Source: Strix aluco
Taxonomy: Eukaryota > Chordata > Aves > Strigiformes > Strigidae
DNA: 64,000 bases
Direction of reading: 5' to 3'
Assembly (NCBI RefSeq): GCF_031877795.1
Contig: NC_133971.1
Coordinates: 17,198,825-17,262,824, forward strand
Under the pieces are notes generated by a model. The model ran no database searches, had not been told where the DNA came from, and saw only the letters and a list, made by a program, of their open reading frames with translations. Shown here piece by piece: positions 50,201 through 59,112 of this stretch; positions within the stretch are counted from its first letter, which is position 1; each line of letters opens with the position of its first letter. A program made the position numbers and the translations under genes.

Positions 50201-52425
50201 TGAGCTTGAAAAAATAGTTTGGAAAAAATTTTCCTGCAAGCACAGCATCTTCCTACAGCCTGTCATTTTGAGACGTGGCCAGGGTACAAAGCCCTTACTC
50301 TTTCAGAACAGGGTATGACCACATTGTATTTATGTTATTGATCAGGATACACAGATGATGCTATTGATCACAGTGCTCCAAGTGATTTCTGGCTGGTGTC
50401 AGGGAAATTTCTGGTTAGGATGGGTCAACCATGGGTGATATACAGCTGGATCTGCTGTTCACTGAGAAGAGTTGTTTAGTGAGGTGATAATCACTGGCAG
50501 TTGTTGCTGTAATGCTTGTGATTCAACATCCTGTGGGGAGCAAGGAGAACAAGTAGCTGACTACAGGTGCTGGAGTTAAGGTGAGCATACTTGGATTTAA
50601 CCAGTGAATTAGTAGGTATCATCTCATGGGAGGCAGCTCTGAAGGGGCAAGAAGCTCCAGAAAGCTGTCAGGTCTTTAAGGGCAGCATTCTCCAAGCAGA
50701 GGAGTGATCCACAGAAAGACCAATCAGGAGACTGACTTGACTAAACAGGAAACAGAACTCCAGTGTGAAAATGCAGTATTTGAGGGTTGGAAGCAGGGAC
50801 AAGCTACAAAGAAGGAATCCAGAAGCAAGGGCAGGCATGTAGGGATGGTTTCAGGAAAACCAAAGGTTGCCTGTAGTCGACACTTGGAAGGGGTGTCAAA
50901 GGCAACAAGAACTTAAGCCACTGCATTGATATCAAAAGCTGTTCAAGTAAAATGTGGACTCATTGCTGAATGAAGTAAATTAATTAGTGGCAGCAAACAA
51001 TTTCAAAAGGAAACCAATATAGTAGATTCTTTCTTATCTTTCTTAGGAAAAGTGTTGGTGAGAGAGGAAAAACTGTCTTGCTGAAAAGAATTTTAACTTG
51101 TAACAACTGGGAATTGAGCACTGTACCTTTATTACAGTTAAGTTTAATCCCATGAGGATCAGAGAAAAGTCTGTACTGGGATGGTAAAAGGAATGTCATG
51201 TTAGAACTGATTTTTCTTACAGCATGGATATGAGAAAATCAGCTTGTGATAAGGCATCAGAGTTTCTGTGAATGCTCCTCAGGTAAACTTCTTGACTCTG
51301 TGAGGAGTCCTGCCCTTTTTGAACTTCTGCACTAGCCTATGTGAAATAATATTTGTCAGACCTGATACAAGGAATAATGTTGTACTTTGATAAGAGAGCT
51401 GTGGTAAGTGAATACTGTGAGATAGTTTGGATTGGAAAGGTATCTGTAGATGTGTTTCAGCACACTTCATCACTGATGTACTTGGACTTTAATATGTTTG
51501 GTAGCTAACAAGTTGAAGGGCATAAAGGTTAACATTTTTTAGTCATTTTTTCTAGTCTATCACAAAGTGCAACTGACATTTGTAAGTTATGTGTGTTGAG
51601 CTCTGATCTTGTAAATATTCTTGAGTAATATTCTTCCTCAAAAAATACCTCAAACCAGTGAACATACTGATGTGACTAGAGTGAATTGGCTCAGGTAAAT
51701 AAGGTGGAGGGGGAAAATTCATCAAGATTTCACTTCAGCTGTAGTTGCATTGGTCTACATTGGTCCTTGCAGGCTAAGGACCTCTCAAGAAAGCCTAGAT
51801 TGAAGTGTTTCTCAGGTCCTGCCCTTGAATGTGGCTGATGTCAAAGTTGCCTGTCCCCGCATGACATGAGTATTTCATTCACTCCCAATCAAGGCACCTT
51901 TAGAGAAAAGTTTCTGTTCTTGATAGCTGTACTTCAAAATTGATGAAGAAACACATAGAAATCACTTTAAGTGCATTAAGTGCATTTTCAGAGCATTTGG
52001 ATTATATTTGTAAAAGAGCTTTCTCTGAATGTGATGCATGTAAGTCAGTATGCTGGCCTTAAAAATGAAAAGCAAGCTGCACAATTTTTTGTTTGTAGCC
52101 TGCGAGCCTGAAGTCCTTAACTTAGTGTTTCTGCAATATGATTGTTGTTCTCAATACCAATAAGCCTGTTGCAGAGGTTTAGAAAGTCGTAACGACAAGT
52201 ACTAGGGTATGCCCTCCCTGTAATTCTTCTGTGGTGTTGGAGGAAGTTGTAAATACTATGCACATGGAAAGAGTTGCAGATGTTTGTAATCCAAATGGAA
52301 GGTGTGTAGTCTGCCTTTATATTGAGAAGTAATTCTGCTCTGCATCGGCAGAGGAAGCATTCATCTACTTTGACTTTGTATTTCAGACAACAGTGCAGTG
52401 TTCGGTCATCCTGCCAAAACAGTAA
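20236..52425 (+). CDS. MTAP: MTAP, S-methyl-5'-thioadenosine phosphorylase, eight spliced coding exons
   Basis: MTAP phosphorolyses methylthioadenosine to adenine plus 5-methylthioribose-1-phosphate in the cytosol and nucleus, feeding methionine and adenine salvage; the family enzyme is a homotrimer. Coding exons are 20236-20259, 24949-25035, 33234-33292, 35610-35777, 42466-42568, 46082-46321, 46863-46985 and 52387-52425. They join in frame into 280 residues, against 283 recalled for human; the shortfall is at the N-terminus. Residues known to bind phosphate or nucleoside are present: Thr15 in GGTGLDD, Arg57-His58, Thr90-Ala91, Phe174, Asn192-Met193-Thr194, Asp217 and Asp219. All introns are GT-AG. 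The start has a strong Kozak context inside a CpG island. No frameshift or premature stop is present, so the gene looks functional. The C-terminal 12 residues and residues about 116-130 differ most from human. Confidence 0.97.
20260..24948 (+). other. MTAP intron 1
   Basis: The first 500 bp are CpG island with two additional ATGGCGG motifs and a run of 17 T bases (20691-20707). The remainder is AT-rich, and I recognised no transposon, RNA gene or exon in it. Confidence 0.8.
24949..25035 (+). CDS. MTAP: MTAP coding exon 2
   Basis: Twenty-nine codons in phase 0, starting [11 protein letters not shown], the phosphate-binding loop, with Thr15 of the joined protein. The acceptor reads TGTGTAAG|ATC, with A at -3 instead of the usual pyrimidine, and the donor is AAG|GTGTGT. 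Both sites are weaker than consensus but are fixed by protein homology. Confidence 0.95.
29786..29823 (+). repeat. Short direct repeat, 24-bp period
   Basis: ATAAACTTGAATCT occurs at 29786-29799 and again at 29810-29823, in intron 2. Confidence 0.6.
31241..31295. repeat. Two overlapping hairpin-forming inverted repeats
   Basis: The first pairs GGGTGTG-TT-GGAGGAGT (31241-31257) with ACTCCTCC-T-CACACCC (31263-31278) across a 5-nt loop. The second pairs CCCCTAG (31276-31282) with CTAGGGG (31289-31295) across a 6-nt loop. They overlap by three bases, so they could be alternative structures. They lie about 75 bp upstream of the CR1 5' junction. Confidence 0.7.
31371..32790 (+). mobile_element. 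CR1 LINE, 5'-truncated, with long intact reverse-transcriptase ORF
   Basis: An open frame of 439 codons (31389-32708, continuing upstream to at least 31371 as [14 protein letters not shown]) runs without a stop to the natural end of CR1 ORF2. Counting from 31389, the reverse-transcriptase motifs are YLDFSKAFD (residues 85-93), SGVPQG (142-147) and the catalytic FADD box (173-176), followed by the usual C-terminal [12 protein letters not shown] region. A 3' tail with two GATTCTGTGATTCTGTGATT units (about 32763-32783) ends the element. The endonuclease and N-terminal parts are absent, so it is a 5'-truncated insertion and immobile. An unbroken frame suggests a younger insertion than the other copies here. 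It lies in the sense orientation in MTAP intron 2. Confidence 0.92.
33234..33292 (+). CDS. MTAP: MTAP coding exon 3
   Basis: A 59-nt exon beginning [19 protein letters not shown]. It ends two bases into the codon of Arg57, which is completed by the next exon. The acceptor TTCTCTTGCAG and donor AG|GTAAAC are good. Confidence 0.95.
33865..34180 (+). repeat. Purine-rich degenerate internal repeats, unclassified
   Basis: The block is locally GC/AG-rich, with loosely recurring CCAGAGACAGG, CAGGTCTGGAGA and CCATCCAGGAGGCAGG-like phrases. It could be an eroded minisatellite or an old LTR piece. I cannot assign a family. Confidence 0.35.
35469..35509. repeat. Perfect 11-bp inverted repeat near exon 4
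   Basis: ACACTGGAAGT (35469-35479) is the exact reverse complement of ACTTCCAGTGT (35499-35509), with a 19-nt loop that can pair internally through CTGA and TCAG. It sits about 100 bp upstream of the exon 4 acceptor, so an RNA hairpin could form in the pre-mRNA. Confidence 0.7.
35610..35777 (+). CDS. MTAP: MTAP coding exon 4
   Basis: 168 nt in phase 2 on entry. It completes Arg57 and encodes His58 with the GRHHTIMPS segment, then [16 protein letters not shown] with Thr90-Ala91, and ends in DQFID. It leaves two bases of the Arg113 codon before the consensus donor CAG|GTGAGT. Confidence 0.96.
35778..42465 (+). other. MTAP intron 4, with a decayed CR1
   Basis: A 6.7-kb intron. Apart from the CR1 fragment at about 37.54-38.15 kb I see no recognisable element or exon. 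Confidence 0.8.
37540..38150 (+). mobile_element. CR1 LINE fragment, strongly decayed
   Basis: From about 37560, [22 protein letters not shown] leads into [21 protein letters not shown] (about 37640-37700), the conserved CR1 C-terminal region. Frameshifts and a stop follow (TAA at 37740). The end is HWHRLPRDT-like sequence and a CCATTCTGTGATTCTATGAT tail at 38129-38148. It is in the sense orientation in MTAP intron 4 and more diverged than the copy in intron 2. Confidence 0.88.
42466..42568 (+). CDS. MTAP: MTAP coding exon 5
   Basis: 103 nt that complete Arg113 and end in phase 0. The first half ([18 protein letters not shown]) is the least conserved internal part compared with human. The second half, [16 protein letters not shown], is nearly identical, with Pro-to-Thr at residue 143. 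The acceptor is TGCTTTTCTAG and the donor GAG|GTTAGT. Confidence 0.95.
42569..46081 (+). other. MTAP intron 5
   Basis: A 3.5-kb intron with an (AAT)n run at about 44395-44409. A less AT-rich stretch at about 44.88-45.25 kb has CA/TG-rich character but no identifiable element. Confidence 0.75.
46082..46321 (+). CDS. MTAP: MTAP coding exon 6
   Basis: Eighty codons in phase 0, residues 148-227. It carries [11 protein letters not shown] with Phe174, the base and ribose site [11 protein letters not shown] (Asn192, Met193, Thr194) and [13 protein letters not shown] with Asp217 and Asp219. The acceptor is TGTTTTGCAG and the donor GCA|GTGAGT. If intron 6 is retained the frame stays open for 29 more codons, to a TAA at 46409-46411. 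Confidence 0.97.
46322..46862 (+). other. MTAP intron 6
   Basis: A 541-bp intron, the shortest in the gene. Its first 87 bases remain open in the exon 6 frame. I saw no canonical AATAAA that would mark a poly(A) site in it. Confidence 0.8.
46863..46985 (+). CDS. MTAP: MTAP coding exon 7
   Basis: Forty-one codons in phase 0, residues 228-268, with [17 protein letters not shown] and IPQIGSMDW. Val233 and Leu234 match family residues near the methylthio pocket. The acceptor is GTATTTCTAG and the donor AAA|GTAAGT. Confidence 0.96.
46986..52386 (+). other. MTAP intron 7
   Basis: A 5.4-kb intron with a 15-base A run at about 47495-47509. Two good-looking acceptors at about 48429 and 48502 could support alternative last exons; neither continues the conserved C-terminus. 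Confidence 0.75.
52387..52425 (+). CDS. MTAP: MTAP coding exon 8, C-terminus and stop
   Basis: After the acceptor TTTGTATTTCAG the exon encodes [12 protein letters not shown] and a TAA stop at 52423-52425. This aligns without a gap to the human C-terminus, recalled as NMAQFSVLLPRH: the Gln, the Ser-Val, the Leu-Pro and a basic residue are kept. Human Leu279, which reaches the neighbouring subunit's site, becomes Ile276. The exon is too short to appear as a reading frame and was found by homology and phase. Confidence 0.88.
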   Translation, partial: TTVQCSVILPKQ

Positions 52426-52915
52426 CAACCTTGATGAATCTTGAAGTTTGGGTGCTCACAAGGAAAAGTGGATCACTTTCGAACTTCCAGAGGTTACAAT
52501 ATCTTAAAAAATTGTTACAAGCATAAAATAATGGAGTAAATGTTGACCCATGATAATGTATAAGACAGCTTTTATAATCTTTATCATGCTTGATAATGTA
52601 TAAGATGGCAAAAGTTAGACTTTGAACATGTTTTAAACTAGGAATAGCTTTACTGTCAAGCTGGATCATACAGTGGCTGAAGAAAGAAGTCAGTAGCAAG
52701 CTGTCATCCACTATTCAGTGATACCTTTAGATGATGGAAGAAAGGAAAGGCTAGGTAATACTGTGTTGCAGTTTCATAAAATAAGATCTAAGCAAGCAGA
52801 TTCACAGATAGCCTATTTGCTTTCCTATTTCTGCCTTGCATCTGTTCCTTCAACAAGGCAAATGGTTACAGTCCACTTCAGAAACATACCAGAAAAACTG
52901 AACAGACAATTTCAA

Positions 52916-52921
52916 AATAAA
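52916..52921 (+). terminator. Poly(A) signal candidate, proximal
   Basis: A canonical AATAAA about 490 bases after the MTAP stop, followed within 60 bases by T-rich sequence. Confidence 0.5.
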
Positions 52922-53329
52922 ATACTATTTTTATACATTATCCATATTTTTTATTTCAGTTATTTTTTTTAAAAAAAGCATTGTTTTTTGTTTGTGTGCT
53001 AGAAGACATGGTTTAATAATTGTGGTGGTTCTTTCACAGTAGCAGTTGTGTAATGAAGGACTGTTCTTATTAAAAAAAATTAGGTAATGCCTAAGTCAAA
53101 TTTGTGCCTGAAGATGTACTTATGTGACTTACAGAACGGTACAGAAAAGTACTTTGCTGCCAATGTCCTGAACACTGTGCTGGCCTTTTGCTGCTTCATT
53201 GATCTGAACAACTCTGGTTTTAGTTTCTGGTTTAAGTGATAAATGTGCTCAAGTGCTTTGCAATGTATGCATTTCAGTTTTTAATACAATTTGACTTGAA
53301 GAAAATAATCTGCTGCTTGCTGTCTAGTA

Positions 53330-53335
53330 AATAAA
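53330..53335 (+). terminator. Poly(A) signal candidate, distal
   Basis: A canonical AATAAA about 905 bases after the MTAP stop, followed by a GTGTGG and T-rich downstream element at about 53361-53390. It has the better downstream context of the two candidates. Confidence 0.55.
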
Positions 53336-53399
53336 ACAAATGAAACCTATGCTTCTCCAAACTGTGTGGAAATTGATTTTTTTTATTTACCTCTAGTCA

Positions 53400-54269
53400 T
53401 TAGTGAGTGAATTTTGTTTATCTGACAAGGACTTTTGCCATTCATGGAACAGGTTGGTGGTGGTAACTTGTAAACACTGCTTCTATAAAGACCACTTTTC
53501 TAAAATACTGTGCTGCTTAGAACTTAAGGTTCTAAGTCCCTCAAACAACAGGGATTGCTGAGACAGAAGTGGATCAGAATGCAATCCAAGCCAAGCAAGG
53601 GAAAGATCAGAAACATGAAAGGTACGGCTTCTCACAGTAATGTTAAAAAAAAAAAGAAAAAATTTTAAAGGAAAATTTTTTTTATAAGCAGGTACATAAG
53701 CATTTTAGCTTGCTAGCCTTGTTCTGTTAGACACAGTCTCCTGCTATGAAAGCCTTTAGATCTGGACATATTCTCCCTAGCAAAACCAGTACAGGTGCAT
53801 TTCAGATACTGGGGAAAATAGCTTAACCAACTTCCCATATTTCCTAGTGTTTTTTTAAAGAACTTAGGTTGCAGGAGCCAGAGCTTGATGCTTGACAGGA
53901 AGAAGGCTACAGATCTAACATACCTTTTACTACCTTTAATATCTAGCCAAATCAGATGGCTGGCATTAAAAATTGTTTTCATTGTTGTTATCTTTGCCCC
54001 CTAGACAGTTTTAGTGAAATGGATTGGAGCCATAAAGTTCATATTTGTATGTTCTAAGAGAAAGTTGTTTCTGGGTTTCCATTTTCACTCGCCATTGGGT
54101 TGTTTTTTTAACATTCCATAGTGACATCTAAAGATAATTATGTTAATTTTCTTGTTTTATATACTTAGTACTTGCAATATCACAGGACATAGTTAGTGAG
54201 TTTTGTTACACATTTCTATTACAAATTCTTCATATGCAAGGTTAGATGATAACACTAGGTAAGGATAAG
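53400..54269. other. Intergenic downstream of MTAP, nothing recognised
   Basis: AT-rich sequence with A/T runs at about 53644-53690. No supported gene or named repeat. Confidence 0.5.
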
Positions 54270-55268
54270 GAATTGACTGGATGACTGCATCCAAAGAGTT
54301 ATAGTCAATAGCTCAATGTCCAAGTGGAAACCTGTAATAGGTGGTGTCCTGCAAGGGTCTGTACTGGGACCAATACTATGTAATATCTTCATCAATGATA
54401 TAAAATAGTGGGATTGAGTTTGTGGATGACACCAAGTTGAGTGATGTAGCTGGTACACTGGAGGGAAGGGATGCCATCCAGAGCGACCTTGACAGGCTTG
54501 AGGAATGGGCACATGTGAACATCATGAAGTTCAACAAGGCCAAGTGCAAGGTCCTGCACCCAGGTCAGGGCAATCCCCAGTATCAATGCAGGTTGGAGGA
54601 TGAAGGGATTGAGAGCAACCCTGTGGAGGAGGACTTGGGGATACTAGTGTATGAAAAATTGGACATGAGCCATCAACTGTATCCTGAACTGCATCAAGAG
54701 GAGTGTGGCCAGCAGGTCGAGGGAGGGGATTCTCCTGCTCTGCTTTACTCTGGTGAGACCCCACCTGAAGCACTGTGTTCAGCTCTGGGGTGCCCAGCAT
54801 AAGAAAGACATGGACCTGCTGGAGTGAGTCCAGAGGAGGCCACAAAAATGATCAGAGGGATGGAACACCTCTCCTATGAGAACAGGCTGAGAGAGTTGGG
54901 GTTGTTCAGCCTGGAGAAGAGAAGGCTCTGGGGAGACCTTATAGTGGCCTTCTAGAACTTAAAGGGGACTTATAAAAAAGATGGAGGGAGACTTTTCACC
55001 AGGGCCTATTGTAATAGAACAAGGGGCAGTGGTTTTAAATTGAAAGAGGATAGATTTAGATTGGATATGAGAATGTTTTTTAACGTGAGGGTGGTGAGAC
55101 ACTGGAACAGGTTGCCCAGAGGTGGTGTGGATGCCCCCTCCCTCAAAGTGTTCAACGTCAAGTTGGGCAGGGTCAACTTGGTCTAGTGGAAGGTGTCCCT
55201 GCCAATGGTGGTGGGATTGGGCTAGATGAGTTTCAAAGGTCCCTTCCAACCCAAACCATTCTATGATG
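54270..55268 (+). mobile_element. CR1 LINE, 5'-truncated, decayed
   Basis: Starts in the region before the SGVPQG motif, here degraded to [14 protein letters not shown]-like sequence at about 54340-54380. It continues with FVDDTKLSDVAGTLEGRDAIQSDLDRLEEWAH (about 54418-54510; the catalytic FADD is altered to FVDD). It ends with [22 protein letters not shown] (about 54868-54935) in a shifted frame and a CCATTCTATGAT tail at 55256-55267. Frameshifts and stops inactivate it. It is the closest relative in this window of the copy at 7.75 kb and covers nearly 400 bp more of the 5' side. Confidence 0.9.
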
Positions 55269-58200
55269 CCTATGTTGACAGAGCAAATAACATCAGGTAG
55301 TGTGTTTTTGCAAAGTTTAGCATACATTTTATACTCTTTGAAATGTGTTGGGAGGTATTTATCCAGTAGACTACATGACAAAAGATGGTAACTGTCAAGA
55401 AAAGCATAGATAATGTTTAATTATATAAAGATAGGCCAAATAACTGGTTTTAGTTGTCTTTCTAAACAGTCCTAAGAAATGTATTGAATTTATTGTAGGA
55501 AGTACTGCAGCTATGACAGAGAACAAGAAGGTACAAAGTTAATGTACTGCATTACTAAAACCAGGTAAAGGTTCTAGCAGGGAACAGTGGCCATTCTTAG
55601 ACTCAGAATGTCCCTGGTTTTACAAGAGTGAGACAATGTCATGCAGAGGACTTCATTGATGGAAATTACCTCTGTTCTGTTTGACTGTCTCTTCATGACA
55701 ATTTGATTTTTTTACAACCATTATTCAGACTGTTTGCTGTGATGGATTTGGAGTCCCTTCTTCTGGTGCATAGTATTGACACTGCTCCTGTATCATAACA
55801 TCAGAATCAGTGTTAACAAATACTAGCTTGAGGTTCTTGGAAAATCCCACCTTGGCCTGGTAAACAGACTGCTGAGTGAACTCAGACTCCAAATGAATGC
55901 CTCTCAAGGTTAACTGATGTCATTCCTCCTCTTACAGAAACTTCGTGAGTTCTGTGTGCTAAACATAACCTGTTACACAGTTACCACTAGTTTTACACTG
56001 ATACCTCTTACACCAAATACTGTCTCTTACAAAAATGAACAAAGCTTTCAGACGGACCTTTCAGGACCTGACTGGTTTCTGCCTGTGTGTTTCCCGAACT
56101 GTTACATTTTAAAGCCTCGTGTAAACAGTGTCTAGTTCAACACAGGTACCTAAATAGTTAGCACTGAAGCAAATGAAGTAGCGTCTCAGTGAGTAAATTG
56201 CAGGTCTTGTGCAAGATGGATTAAAACCGTGGAAAGCCTAGTAAAATATTAGCTAATGAAATTTAACCTTACATTTTCAATCCTGTTTCTCATTCTCCAG
56301 TGAAACTGTCCTAAACTAACTCATTGATTTGTATGGCCTAAATGCTTTCAAGGCTTTTGGGGGAAAGCGATCACCCCTAGAGCTAGGAGGAGCTGCTGAA
56401 GAACAGGTCAATTTCTCATGCTTCTGTGCGGCATTTGCCTTGGGGGAATAGAAAAATGCAGCTGGAAGACAGTGGGTATATTAGAAATAAATGCTGAAAG
56501 CCTAATTTTCTTCCGCACATATACAGAGGGTGGACTGAATGGGAGTGAGTGTAAATAGCACAGGTGCACAAAGCAGGAGGCATGCCAGTATTAGCCAAGA
56601 ACTGAGAAATACAGAATCACTGACCAACTGATTCCTTGTAAAATATTCCACTGGGCTCCAAAGGAAATGCCAGAGCTTGGAACTACATGAAATGTCCAGA
56701 TCCACGCAGACCACAAGCAGAAGTGTCACTGCAGAGTAAGTTCAACGTGCAAATAAAAAATGCAAGAGGAAGACATACACCCACTCACAGGAGCTTTTGT
56801 CCAACTGTCCCTCTGGTGGCATTCATTAGGCGTTCTGCTTCATCTTGGCACATGAGTCACAGGCAACAGATCTCCTTCCGCTTTGACTGAAGACACTTCT
56901 GGATATGGACTCAGTAACATTCAGACCCAAACAGCCCTTGTCTATATTCCAAGCCAGAACACCACACTTACTTGTATTGTTTGCTCTCTGATTGTGGAGT
57001 TGCTATTGTGCCCCACCCTGCTTCCCACTGGTTGTTTGCATGTTGTATTTGGCTTACCCCAACTTCTAAGACTTTTTAAGTCCTTTTCTCTTGGAGGAGG
57101 TTTCCATTTATTTTGCTTGGATCATCCTCCAGTGAGTGTGTTAACAGTGTAATGAACTGATGCCAATGCAATGTTGCAAGTTCAAATATGGCACAAACTA
57201 GACCATGAGGCAGGCGATTAGATTTCTCCCTTTTCTATTTCCTCTAAATCATTCTGTGCAGCCTAACATTGATTTATCTTGCTAACTTGAGTTTGCTTAC
57301 TCATATCTCATTTTCACTTCATGCTGTTTCATACTAACAACACTCAAAGCATATCTCAGCATCAGCACAGGTGGCATGTGACATCAGAATTTAGTTTTTA
57401 TGTTAGTATTCAAAACGGACCTGAGAGCAGTTGGGGTTCCCAGAACTGTAACCAGTAAGAGAGTATTTTGTTTATTGAAATCAGCTGACTATCAGTAAGG
57501 GGAGAAATTAATTCAAGAGGTGCTCAGCATTGGGCGGGATCAGCCCTCTAAAACGGAAACTCTGGCTTAACTGTTTTAACGACTGCTTCCTCTCCCCACT
57601 GTCATTGCAGTACTGACTGAAGCAGGACAGTGCAAGGGAATTGAAATTAACATTTAATCACTCTTTTGCAAAAGTTTCCAATTGTTTATTTGGACAATTG
57701 TCAGGTTCTCCAACAGCTTTGCTATAAATTGGCTCAGGTGATTTGGGATGTAAAGCCATGTGTGGCTAGGCATATTGGAAAAACGTTTTCTGTCTCAACA
57801 TCAGGGTGACATAGAGGAGGCCCAGCTGCATGAGCGTAGGAAATTAAAAAGATTTGCATCTAGAATTATTCACAGGTATTTGTGGGATTTTTGACTTCCT
57901 ACAGTGCATCTTGTGTACTGATGGGGCTGCTATTCTCCCATCTCTCCTACCCCTTCCCGCTGCTTATTTTTGTTCTGACTCCGATGCACATCAAACTACT
58001 CTTTAGGTTTCATCAGTTCACAGAACCAGAAAAAAACAAGGATATAGTCCCTTCCCCAAAATGGAACAGCTTCCACTGTATTAGCAAGTTAAAGGAGATC
58101 ATGAAAGGGTGCAGTGTGACATCAGCACAATGGGGCTGCATGCCCAAATGGCAGGACGAAAGGGTTTTTCCTTACAGCACCTGTGAAAAATGAAGTCTGC

Positions 58201-58386
58201 CAGCTGCCTGGGAACTGCACTCCAAAAGAAAAGCAATTTAGTTTTCAGCAGTCTTGAACTGATTATGGAATTGTCCCTATTTCTATGGGAAAAACCTTAG
58301 GCTGAAAAAATCAAACTTTAGATTGTCTGTTTTATGCTAATTCTTATAAATGAACAATAAAATCATTGTTCAATAGCTTAATTCAT
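55269..58386. other. Intergenic, no gene recognised
   Basis: About 3.1 kb of ordinary AT-rich sequence with only short unsupported frames. Confidence 0.5.
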
Positions 58387-58717
58387 ATCATAGGATCATA
58401 GAATGGTTTGGGTTGAAAGGGACCCTAGAGGTCATCTAGTTCCAACCCCCTGCCATGGACAGGGACACCTTCCACTAGATCAAGTTGCTCAAAGCCCCGT
58501 CCAACCTGGCCTTGAACACTGCCAGGGAGGGGGCAGCCACAGCTTCTCTGGGCAACCTGTTCCAGTGTCTCACCACCCTCACAGTAAAAAATGTCTTCCT
58601 TATATCTAATCTAAATCTACTCTCTTTCAGTTTAAAACTGTTACCCCTCCCTCCGCATCTTTCCTGTAGGCTTCCTTTAATTACTGGAAGGTCGCTATAA
58701 GGTTTCCCCAGATTCCT
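58387..58717 (-). mobile_element. CR1 LINE 3' end, minus strand
   Basis: The + strand begins with ATCATAGAATGGTTTGGGTT, the reverse complement of a CR1 tail. On the minus strand it encodes [20 protein letters not shown] and [20 protein letters not shown] (within 58475-58640). The similarity ends near GNLIATFQ at about 58700. It is the only CR1 copy in the window on the minus strand. Confidence 0.9.
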
Positions 58718-59040
58718 AACATACAACTGGCCATCTGGATCTCTTGATCTTTGTTAAACTGTATGGGAGAAAATAACACTAGTTTGGTGTTTTTACTGAA
58801 AGAGAGTAAAAAGATTCTGTGTGGGTAAGAAAACCCACACTTAACTCTGTGCCTGTATTTTCTATTGCCTTTCAATTTTATTCTCATTAAACCAAGCAGT
58901 AAGGAATAACATTATTGCTCTTGTGATGACCACTGAATACATAATCTACCTCCAGAAACCTTAGACAGGTATGAATGACACTATGAATCTTCTGACTCAG
59001 TCTTCTACTCAGGGCATAAATGCCTTATGGTCTTAGAAGT
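58718..59040. other. Intergenic, nothing recognised
   Basis: Short AT-rich spacer between the CR1 copy and the paired hairpins. Confidence 0.5.
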
Positions 59041-59112
59041 AATACCAGAAAACAGAATGTTTCTGGTATTGAATTCCATATGTATTGAATTCGACATGAA
59101 TTCATATGGAAT
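59041..59112. repeat. Two adjacent perfect hairpins
   Basis: AATACCAGAAA (59041-59051) pairs exactly with TTTCTGGTATT (59060-59070) across an 8-nt loop. Two bases later ATTCCATATG (59073-59082) pairs exactly with CATATGGAAT (59103-59112) across a 20-nt loop that itself contains TGAATTC at two points. No transposon, tRNA or protein feature explains the pair. Confidence 0.8.

Larger units (their letters stand above)
52426..53360 (+). other. MTAP: MTAP 3' untranslated region (approximate)
   Basis: From the stop codon to just beyond the second AATAAA. The end is inferred from the poly(A) signals and not observed. A 15-bp direct repeat TGATAATGTATAAGA occurs at 52551-52565 and 52591-52605. Confidence 0.55.

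Noticed and set aside
53135-53239. Possible MTAP last exon after CTTACAG, open for about 34 codons
   Set aside because: The peptide does not resemble any MTAP tail, whereas 52387-52425 aligns without gaps and is in phase.
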